Assembly: GCA_038240335.1 (NCBI GenBank) | Contig: JBBSDV010000070.1 | Location: 1-14,898, forward strand | DNA length: 14,898 bases | Direction: 5' to 3' | DNA from: JBBSDV01 sp038240335 | Lineage (GTDB): Bacteria > Chloroflexota > Dehalococcoidia > DSTF01 > JACRBR01 | Shown: positions 6,139-11,918 of the stretch, in pieces | Position numbering within the stretch: the stretch's first letter is position 1 | How the letters are laid out: every line of letters begins with the position of its first letter | Position numbers and translations under genes: made by a program | The notes under the pieces: generated by a model | What the model was told of the DNA's origin: nothing | Databases searched by the model: none | What the model saw: the letters and a program-made list of their open reading frames with translations, nothing else

Positions 6139-8463
6139 CTAGCAGGCGCCGAAACGAGAAGCGATGATCCCGAGATCGGCAGCATTGATCGCGCCGTCTT
6201 TATTTGTGTCGAACTGGATGAGATAATCCGGCGTCGCGTTCGATCCGAAGTGGCCGGCGACGATCGCGAGATCAGCGGCGTTGACGACGCGGTCGGCGTT
6301 CACAGACGCCATCTCCTTGCCATCGGAGCACCCATCGCCGTCCGTATCGGCGACGAACGGGTTGGTGCCATACGCCTTGACTTCGACGCCGTCATTGATG
6401 CCGTCGCCATCCGTATCGGAGTTGTTCGGATTTGTTCCGAGGATCGCTTCGGCGAACGCATCGAGCCCGTCGTGATCGGCATCGTTTGCCGGCGCGCGGG
6501 GCGGGAAGCTCAGCGCGTTGTTCGGGTTGGTCCCGAACGTGCACTCCGCGCCATCGGTGACGCGGTCGCCATCGGTGTCGGCCTTGAACGGATCGGTTGG
6601 TCCCGTTGCCGACGGGCATGGCGGGCCGGCAAGCTCAACGGTGTCGGGAATTCCGTCGTTGTCGTGATCGGCGTCGCAGGGGTCACCGAGCGTGTCGGAC
6701 TTCGGGTTCGTCAGGTCGTCGAATGAGAAGGACGGCGGCAGGTCGATGAAGTCGCCGTCGGAATTGAGTTGCGACGGGTTGGGGATGAGGATGCAGTTGT
6801 CCTCGCCCGGAATGGCATTGTTGTGGGCGTGCGAGGTCGCCGGCTTGTCGCGGAAGCCGTCGCCGTCCGTGTCGGGATTACATGGCAGCGTGCCCTGCGC
6901 GAGCTCCGCGAGGTTGCCGACGAAGTCGAGATCGGGGTCGGCGGACCCGTCGGCGACAAGGACGTTGAGGCAGCTGTTGATGACTTCGAAGCCGTCCTGC
7001 ATCGTGTCGCCGTCCGTGTCGGCGTTCTTCGGGTTGGAGTGATAGATGTTGACCTCAGCGCCGTCACTGACGCCGTCGCCGTCGGTGTCGGCATTGTTCG
7101 GATTCGTCGTGCTGACGTTCACCTCGTAGTTGTCCGAGAGGCCATCGGCGTCGCTGTCGGCGACCTTCGGGTTCGTCAGGGTGATGTTGACTTCGGTGGC
7201 GTCGCTGAGCAAGTCGCCGTCGGTGTCGGGCAGGAGGGGCGACGTCGTGTACGTCAGCACTTCCTGGCCGTCGGTCAGGGTGTCGCCATCGGTGTCGGGA
7301 TTGTTCGGATTCGTGCCGATGACGATCTCCTGGAGGTCATTCAGGCCATCGCCGTCGGAATCGGCGCTATTCGGGTTCGTGTGGAAGGTCGTCACTTCGG
7401 GACCGTCGTTGATCCCATCGCCGTCCGTGTCGGCGTTGAGCGGGTTGGTGTGGCTGACGTTGATCTCGTTGCCATCGCTCAAGCCGTCGCCGTCAGTGTC
7501 CGCGACCCGAGGGTTCGTGAGCGAGGTATTCACCTCGTAGCCGTCGGGCACGCCGTCGCCATCCGTGTCGGGATTCAGCGGGTTGGTCAGCGAGGTCATG
7601 ACCTCGTATCCGTCCGAGAGGCCATCGCCATCCGTGTCAGGATTAAGCGGGTTCGTGCCGATCAGGACTTCCTGCTGGTCGTTGAGGCCGTCGCCATCCG
7701 TGTCGGGAATCGACGGCGTCGGCGTGAGCGACGGCGTGTTTGTGATCGTCGGCGTGTTGGTGACGGTAGGCGTCAGCGTAGCGGTAGGGGTGTCCGTCGC
7801 CGTCGGCGGCGGCAGAATCGTGACGTTCGCGCCGAAGCAGTTGCCTGCCTGGTCGATCACCGGATTGCAGCTCATCTCCTCGAACGCCTGGTTGTCCCCG
7901 ACGGCGACCTCGCTGAAATCGAACGTTCCTGATCCGTCGACGGCGGTGTAGCGAACCGTTGCGAGCTTGATGCTGCCGCCGGAGGCGATCGTCGGGCCGT
8001 CCTCGGCGCCGGTGAAGCAGACGAGGCGCGATTGCGCGCGCGTCGGGCTTGCGTCGAGATCGCGCTGCGGGGCCGGGAGTGAGCAGGTATATCCGGAGGG
8101 CAAGAGCGCGGACTCGTTGGCGTCAGGATTGCTGTTGAAGCTATCGCCGCTCTGCGGTTTCGGATTGAAAATCAACTGTTGATTGGTCACGACATCGAAG
8201 TTGAAGCTGCCGAGGGTGCGGGCGACAAGACTGTTGTTCTTCAGGATGACATCGAGATCAACACTGCTCGTGCCGGACGCAAACGAGCATGTCGTCTGGA
8301 TGCCGGCTGTGGGATCACAATCGAGGTACATCTCGAAGGGAGTGGGAGTGGCGGCGGACGTCGGCAGGGAACGGCCAAGCGATGCGGCGCCGGCGGCCGC
8401 GAAGACCGCGGCAATCGCGAGCAATGAGAAGATAACGGCGCGCGGGTGTGACGTCCGTGCCAT
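6139..8463 (-). CDS. Secreted cohesin-like / TSP3-repeat / dockerin protein
   Basis: A 774-residue exported protein. A signal peptide covers residues 1 to about 38. Residues about 43-217 form a cohesin-like beta-sandwich with six cysteines (C49, C59, C127, C149, C199, C209). A T-P-rich linker follows (218-253). Residues 254-481 hold ten tandem 22-23 residue repeats beginning D-T-D-G-D-G-L-x-D, the calcium-binding thrombospondin type 3-like pattern. Degenerate copies continue to about residue 715. The C-terminus (716-774) is a dockerin-like pair: a degenerate first loop (S720, N722, D724, N728, D731) and an intact second loop (D752, N754, D756, N760, D763). Likely a calcium-stiffened cell-surface or extracellular protein; no catalytic domain is visible. 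The ATG has a GGAGGT ribosome binding site and a good promoter. The cohesin-like domain is shared with the protein at 10262-11836. Confidence 0.88.
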   Translation of the reverse strand: MARTSHPRAVIFSLLAIAAVFAAAGAASLGRSLPTSAATPTPFEMYLDCDPTAGIQTTCSFASGTSSVDLDVILKNNSLVARTLGSFNFDVVTNQQLIFNPKPQSGDSFNSNPDANESALLPSGYTCSLPAPQRDLDASPTRAQSRLVCFTGAEDGPTIASGGSIKLATVRYTAVDGSGTFDFSEVAVGDNQAFEEMSCNPVIDQAGNCFGANVTILPPPTATDTPTATLTPTVTNTPTITNTPSLTPTPSIPDTDGDGLNDQQEVLIGTNPLNPDTDGDGLSDGYEVMTSLTNPLNPDTDGDGVPDGYEVNTSLTNPRVADTDGDGLSDGNEINVSHTNPLNADTDGDGINDGPEVTTFHTNPNSADSDGDGLNDLQEIVIGTNPNNPDTDGDTLTDGQEVLTYTTSPLLPDTDGDLLSDATEVNITLTNPKVADSDADGLSDNYEVNVSTTNPNNADTDGDGVSDGAEVNIYHSNPKNADTDGDTMQDGFEVINSCLNVLVADGSADPDLDFVGNLAELAQGTLPCNPDTDGDGFRDKPATSHAHNNAIPGEDNCILIPNPSQLNSDGDFIDLPPSFSFDDLTNPKSDTLGDPCDADHDNDGIPDTVELAGPPCPSATGPTDPFKADTDGDRVTDGAECTFGTNPNNALSFPPRAPANDADHDGLDAFAEAILGTNPNNSDTDGDGINDGVEVKAYGTNPFVADTDGDGCSDGKEMASVNADRVVNAADLAIVAGHFGSNATPDYLIQFDTNKDGAINAADLGIIASRFGAC
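7021..7704 (-). repeat. Ten tandem 66-69 bp repeats encoding TSP3-like units
   Basis: Ten consecutive in-frame units of 22 or 23 codons (22, 23, 23, 23, 23, 22, 23, 23, 23, 23 residues, 228 in total). Each starts with D-T/S-D-G/A-D and ends near T/S-N/S-P. They encode residues 254-481 of the dockerin protein. At DNA level the plus strand shows the recurring block gccgtc(a/c)gtgtcgg in nearly every unit. An eleventh, irregular unit follows. Confidence 0.85.
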
Positions 8464-8499
8464 GCAGACCTCCGGGTTGGGCGGGGAATAACTATGGCT

Positions 8500-8527
8500 A
8501 CTATACGACGGAGTTCGCGCCTGTCAA
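8500..8527 (-). promoter_or_regulatory. Sigma70-type promoter of the TSP3/dockerin gene
   Basis: On the minus strand a perfect TTGACA (8522-8527) is followed after 16 bp by TATAGT (8500-8505). Transcription would start near 8493, giving a leader of about 30 nt with the GGAGGT ribosome binding site before the ATG at 8463. The surrounding stretch is more AT-rich than the coding DNA. Confidence 0.65.
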
Positions 8528-8566
8528 GATGCTAGGCGCAGTTAATTTTGCGTTTTTGCAACGAAG

Positions 8567-9061
8567 TTGCCGTCCCTGCGTTCTCGGGCAAAACCATTGG
8601 ACTTGAATCTGGACGGCACCATTCCCTGCCCCGTATGTATTCGTATGTTCAGTTTTCATGCTCCCGTATGCGTGGATCCGCACGCGGGCGAGCGGAAGGC
8701 CGGTGCCTGTTCGGCGACTCCGAAGAGCCTCGAGTTCGTGCAGTGCGCGATAGAGCTCGGCGACACTGACGTCGTGCAGGTCTAGGAGTCCTGCACCTAC
8801 ACTGTGCACGTGACACTCGAGGACAACGGCTTCTGCGCGAAGAGGGACGACGGCCCCTTCGTCGAGGACGCCAAGCTCGGCCCCGGCGGCGGACAGTTCA
8901 GCGCCTTCTACATGCCGGGCATCACGCCCCTGTCCGAGGGCGTCATCCACGCGCGCGTTAACGGCGGCGGCCGGCACGTTGACGCGCACGACATCATCCT
9001 CGGCAGCGGCGGCACCCTCGGTCACCACTCCACCCTGGTCCTCTCGCCGCACGCGGAGTAG
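8567..9061 (+). pseudogene. Secreted-type domain gene interrupted by an amber codon
   Basis: One plus-strand frame from about 8656 to the TAG at 9059-9061 shows strong coding character (C or G in most third positions, no rare codons), but it is split by an in-frame TAG at 8783-8785. The text before the stop (S-L-E-F-V-Q-C-A-I-E-L-G-D-T-D) and after it (E-S-C-T-Y-T-V-H-V-T-L-E-D-N-G-F-C) read as one Cys-containing beta-sandwich-like domain, continuing to L-V-L-S-P-H-A-E. The 5' boundary is uncertain: before about 8656 the frame no longer looks coding and no signal peptide or ribosome binding site is evident, so the gene is probably also truncated at its N-terminus. An assembly error or stop-codon readthrough would be alternatives. 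No family recognised. It ends immediately before the YjbR-like gene. Confidence 0.5.
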
Positions 9062-9065
9062 CTGT

Positions 9066-9527
9066 ATGCCGAAACGAACCGCTGGCGCCACCTTCGAGCA
9101 GTTTCGCGCGATTGCGCTCGCGCTGCCCGGCGTCGAGGAGGGCAGCAGCTACGGCACGCCCGGCTTCCGGGTGAAGAAGCGGTTCATGGCACGCCTGCGC
9201 GAGGAGGACGTCCTCGTCCTCACCCCTGTCGACGAGATCGAGAAGGAGTTTCTTCTCGATACGCAGCCCGAGACCTACTTCATCACCGATCACTACCGCG
9301 GCTATCCGGCGATCCTGATCCGGCTATCGCAGGTGCACATCGCCGACCTGCGCGATCTCGTCGAGCGCTCATGGCGCGCCCTCGCCCCGCCGAAGCTCCT
9401 CGCCGAGTACGATGGTGCCGGCGACGCGATGGCCCCACGGGCGAAGAATGGAATCGCGTCGAACGGGCGGACCTCGGGGCGGCGGCGCTCTAACAACAAA
9501 CCACAAACTACGAACGACAAACTATGA
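9066..9527 (+). CDS. MmcQ/YjbR-like family protein
   Basis: A 153-residue protein of the MmcQ/YjbR fold (CyaY-like double-wing, often annotated as DNA-binding). Family features are F-R-A-I-A-L-A-L-P-G-V-E-E-G at residues 13-26, S-S-Y-G-T-P-G-F-R-V at 27-36, a central sheet, T-D-H-Y-R-G-Y-P at 74-81 and the closing helix D-L-V-E-R-S-W-R-A-L-A-P-P-K-L-L-A at 97-113. The usual family length of about 115-120 residues ends there; the last 35 residues are a basic, low-complexity extension. The ATG at 9066 is supported by GGAG 7 nt upstream; a longer frame to 8979 overlaps the preceding pseudogene and adds nothing recognisable. The stop overlaps the DUF35 start (ATGA). Biochemical function is not known. 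Confidence 0.82.
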   Translation: MPKRTAGATFEQFRAIALALPGVEEGSSYGTPGFRVKKRFMARLREEDVLVLTPVDEIEKEFLLDTQPETYFITDHYRGYPAILIRLSQVHIADLRDLVERSWRALAPPKLLAEYDGAGDAMAPRAKNGIASNGRTSGRRRSNNKPQTTNDKL

Positions 9528-9925
9528 AAAAACCCATCCCCCAGGCCGATGACGAATCACGCGAGTTCTACGAGGGCGCGCGGCGGCACGAGCTCATGCT
9601 CATGCGCTGCCGTTCCTGCGGTGCCTACCGGCTGCCCTCGCGGCCGCGCTGCCCCCATTGTTGGTCGACCGACACCGAGTGGACGGCGGCGAGCGGCTTC
9701 GGCACGCTGTACAGCTACGGCATCATGCACCAGAAGTTCCCCGGCTTCGCCGACGACGTGCCGTACAACTACGCCGTCATCGAGCTCGACGAAGGCCCGC
9801 GCATCGTCTCGAACATCGTCGGCGTCGACGCTGACCTGCTCGTCGACATGCCCGTGCAGGCGCTCTACGACGATGTCGCGGACGACACGACGCTGATTCA
9901 CTTCACGAAGCGCACGGTCGCCTGA
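9524..9925 (+). CDS. DUF35 zinc-ribbon / OB-fold protein
   Basis: A 133-residue protein with the classic DUF35 layout: an N-terminal helix with E-F-Y-E-G-A, a rubredoxin-like zinc ribbon with C29-R-S-C32 and C43-P-H-C46, and a C-terminal OB-fold beginning at G-F-G-T-L-Y-S-Y (58-65) and including Y-A-V-I-E-L-D-E-G-P-R (83-93). DUF35 proteins usually associate with thiolase-like or other acyl-CoA enzymes, for which the OB-fold provides a CoA-binding or assembly surface. No thiolase gene is adjacent here. The ATG overlaps the YjbR stop by 4 nt; there is no Shine-Dalgarno sequence, and the A/C-rich unstructured sequence just upstream may help initiation. The stop overlaps the next gene by 1 nt. 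Confidence 0.9.
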   Translation: MKKPIPQADDESREFYEGARRHELMLMRCRSCGAYRLPSRPRCPHCWSTDTEWTAASGFGTLYSYGIMHQKFPGFADDVPYNYAVIELDEGPRIVSNIVGVDADLLVDMPVQALYDDVADDTTLIHFTKRTVA

Positions 9926-10182
9926 TGGGCCAAAAGTTCGTCCGCGGCGGCGAGCGCCCGAAGGCGCGCGCCGGCACGATCCTGCAGTTGCGTCCTTACG
10001 AGCTGCACGGCACGCCGTACTTTGCTGTGCTCTTCCGCCTCGACGACGATCCCGAGACCGGCGGCCGCGAGGCGCGCGTCTCGTCCGACATGATCTACCC
10101 TGACCCGCAGCCCGGCGACAGCGTGCTGATCGAGTCGGTGCTCAACGTCGTCGACCGCATCCGCAAGCGCGGCCAGCCGTAA
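9925..10182 (+). CDS. Conserved-looking 85-residue protein of unknown function
   Basis: Not recognised. The protein is 85 residues, soluble, without cysteine, signal peptide or membrane segment. It has a basic N-terminus (K-F-V-R-G-G-E-R-P-K-A-R) and then alternating strand-like segments (T-I-L-Q-L-R-P-Y-E-L, P-Y-F-A-V-L-F-R-L-D, R-E-A-R-V, D-S-V-L-I-E-S-V-L), suggesting a small beta-barrel of the OB or SH3 type. It begins at an ATG that overlaps the DUF35 stop by one base (TGATG), so it is almost certainly translated with DUF35 and may act with it. It is the last gene of the plus-strand group and is followed by a strong terminator-like hairpin. Codon use matches its neighbours. Confidence 0.72.
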   Translation: MGQKFVRGGERPKARAGTILQLRPYELHGTPYFAVLFRLDDDPETGGREARVSSDMIYPDPQPGDSVLIESVLNVVDRIRKRGQP

Positions 10183-10213
10183 CGGCAACGGCGTCGGCCA
10201 CGAGCGAACACAA

Positions 10214-10244
10214 AGAAGGACGGCACAGAGCGTGCCGTCCTTCT
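10214..10244. terminator. Bidirectional intrinsic terminator between convergent genes
   Basis: AGAAGGACGGCAC and GTGCCGTCCTTCT form a perfect 13-bp stem with the 5-nt loop AGAGC. On the plus strand the stem ends in T-rich TTCTCGTTCTT, downstream of the 85-residue protein gene. On the minus strand it is followed by TTTGTGTT, 17 nt after the stop of the Ig/cohesin/dockerin gene. It therefore serves both convergent genes. Confidence 0.82.
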
Positions 10245-10261
10245 CGTTCTTGTGGTCGATG

Positions 10262-11836
10262 CTAGCAGCGCGTTCCGAGTTGCTTGCGCACGATGCCCAC
10301 GTCGGCAGCATCGATGCGACCATCGTGGTTGACGTCGTACCGCGGATCATACGCGGCGTTGCGACCGACATGGCGGACCACCAGCAGAAGATCGTCCACC
10401 GTGACGCGCCCGTTGCCATCCACGTCGCCGCACTGCGCTGTCGTCGGCGGCGAAATCGAGCCGAAGTGCACGGTCGTCCCGAAGCACCCCATCTCGACAT
10501 CGATCTGCGGGTTGCAGCTGCCGATTTCTTCGAATTGGCCATTGCTGAAGGCCACGTTCGCGAACGAAAGGCCCACATCGCCGGTCGTGTGTGACCCCAC
10601 GGAGTAATGGAGTACCGCGATCACGAGTTTGCCTCCAGCCGGCGGAATCGACGTGCTCACCGAGTCACCGGAGAAGCAGACGAGCCGTGAGTTCGCGCGG
10701 CCGGGGCCGTCAGTGCCGAGGTCGGGCGTCGGCGGCGGCAGGCCGCACTGGAAGTCAGACGGGAACGCCGATTGATTGAAGTCGGGATTGCCGTTGAAGT
10801 TGTTGTCGACGCCCTGAAGCGGCAGAAGCCGGCTCGTATCGGAATCGTGGACTTCGAAGTTGAACGCGGCGATGCTCACCGGCGCTCCCGTGTCATTGAC
10901 GACGACGACCGGCACGTCGAACGTCGTCGCTCCGCTCGGCACATTGCAGGCGCCTACGGACGTCGGTGCGTCCGGCGTGCAGTCGAGTGCGATGGAAAGT
11001 GTGCCAAGCGGCGGGCTGACGTTGCGCGGCGGGCAGGGCGGGCTGGAGCCCGGGTCGGACGGGTCGCAGGACGGCGGCCCAATCGGAGTTGCCGTTGGAC
11101 ACGGTGGGCTCAGTGGCTCGCTACCCGGCGATGGAATGCACGGGTACGGCGTCGGCGAGGGTGTCGGCGTCGGACACGGAGGACTCGTGCGAGGCGGCGG
11201 CGACGAGGTGCATGGCATCGGTCCCGGTGTCTCGCACGGCGGGCTCATCTGGCCGCTGCCTGGCGATGGAACGCACGGATACGGCGTCGGCGACCCACAC
11301 GGCGGACTGACGCTCGCCGGCGGCGAGAGCGGGCAGCCCGAGTTCGGCACGCAGCGCACTCGGATCCCCGCCTCCAACGGCCCAGCGTCGACGACGACGT
11401 TGGGACCGTACGGGAACAGGCCCGAGTAGAAGACGACCGATGTCTGGAAATGCCCGCCATTCTTCGTGTACTCCGACTGTGGCTGCGCGTTGCCGTTATA
11501 CGTCGTGAACGAAACGAACGTGCCGTCGGGCACCGGGCTGCCGGACGCATCGAACAGCGTCCCGGAAACCTCCGACGACTGCCGGCCGTCGCAGGTGATC
11601 AGTAGCGGGTCGGCCTTGAGCGTGATGCTCGCCGGCGCTGTGTAGGCGATCGGCGTCGGCCCGGTCGCGAACGTGTTCGTCGCGGTCGGGTTGCCGCCTG
11701 GCACATTGCCGCCTCCTACCGGTGGCAGCGTGTGGCCTCCGCCGCCAATGATGCCCGCGGCGTCGACGCCGAGCAGCCCGAACTCCAGGGCCGCCAGGGC
11801 CATCAGTGCCACGATGATGACTGTTGCTCGCTTCAT
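10262..11836 (-). CDS. Secreted Ig-like / Pro-Cys stalk / cohesin-like / dockerin protein
   Basis: A 524-residue exported protein. A signal peptide covers residues 1 to about 27. A G/P/T-rich spacer is followed by a bacterial Ig-like (Big_1/invasin-type) domain at about 66-162 (G-S-P-V-P-D-G-T-F-V-S-F near 99-110). Residues 169-275 are a proline-rich stalk with nine regularly spaced cysteines in S-P-P-C and P-Y-P-C motifs. A cohesin-like domain follows (278-458), with cysteines 286, 297, 364, 387, 441 and 451 aligning with those of the protein at 6139-8463. The C-terminal dockerin (469-524) has two intact calcium loops (D-V-D-G-N-G and D-V-N-H-D-G). No enzyme domain; likely a surface adhesin or scaffold-like component. 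I chose the ATG at 11836 because AGGAGG lies 8 nt upstream and the signal peptide starts there; the GTG at 11899 adds a charged 21-residue tail. The upstream DUF4185 gene ends 82 nt away. Confidence 0.86.
   Translation of the reverse strand: MKRATVIIVALMALAALEFGLLGVDAAGIIGGGGHTLPPVGGGNVPGGNPTATNTFATGPTPIAYTAPASITLKADPLLITCDGRQSSEVSGTLFDASGSPVPDGTFVSFTTYNGNAQPQSEYTKNGGHFQTSVVFYSGLFPYGPNVVVDAGPLEAGIRVRCVPNSGCPLSPPASVSPPCGSPTPYPCVPSPGSGQMSPPCETPGPMPCTSSPPPRTSPPCPTPTPSPTPYPCIPSPGSEPLSPPCPTATPIGPPSCDPSDPGSSPPCPPRNVSPPLGTLSIALDCTPDAPTSVGACNVPSGATTFDVPVVVVNDTGAPVSIAAFNFEVHDSDTSRLLPLQGVDNNFNGNPDFNQSAFPSDFQCGLPPPTPDLGTDGPGRANSRLVCFSGDSVSTSIPPAGGKLVIAVLHYSVGSHTTGDVGLSFANVAFSNGQFEEIGSCNPQIDVEMGCFGTTVHFGSISPPTTAQCGDVDGNGRVTVDDLLLVVRHVGRNAAYDPRYDVNHDGRIDAADVGIVRKQLGTRC
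11099..11293 (-). repeat. Duplicated 20-codon block in the Pro/Cys-rich stalk
   Basis: Two in-frame copies, at 11234-11293 and 11099-11158, each encode S-P-T-P-Y-P-C, then V/I, P-S-P-G-S, three variable residues, and S-P-P-C. The intervening 25 codons are also Pro/Cys-rich. The copies differ at only a few residues, so the stalk seems to have grown by internal duplication. Confidence 0.7.
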
Positions 11837-11858
11837 CTTGCTCCCCTCCTGCTCGACA

Positions 11859-11877
11859 GTCCGGCGTCGTGCCGGAC
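11859..11877 (-). promoter_or_regulatory. Intergenic hairpin before the Ig/cohesin/dockerin gene
   Basis: GTCCGGC and GCCGGAC form a 7-bp stem with a 5-nt loop, in the 82-nt gap between the DUF4185 stop and the next start, just upstream of the AGGAGG ribosome binding site (11845-11850). It has no T-run, so it may be an RNA-processing or attenuating hairpin rather than a terminator. The function is a guess. Confidence 0.35.
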
Positions 11878-11918
11878 GAATGTCCTGCTTGCCCCGCACG
11901 CATAAAGCGCACTGCTTA

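Noticed and set aside
6030..6185. N-terminal extension of the SRPBCC protein to 6185
   Set aside because: It would run through the palindrome and into the preceding gene, and the domain starts cleanly at the ATG at 6029.
7021..7704. Regular DNA repeats considered as a CRISPR array
   Set aside because: The repeats are 66-69 bp, contiguous, in frame and encode calcium-binding units; there are no unique spacers or cas genes.
6769..7932. Plus-strand 387-residue V-G/R-rich periodic frame
   Set aside because: Its periodicity merely mirrors the tandem TSP3 repeats on the minus strand.
8774..8796. Hairpin around the amber codon as a pyrrolysine or readthrough signal
   Set aside because: The stem is only 7 bp, the host lineage is uncertain and the gene seems truncated at its 5' end; decay is the simpler explanation.
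8501..9091. Minus-strand 196-residue frame
   Set aside because: It overlaps the promoter of the dockerin gene at its end and lacks a domain; third-position composition supports the plus frame instead.
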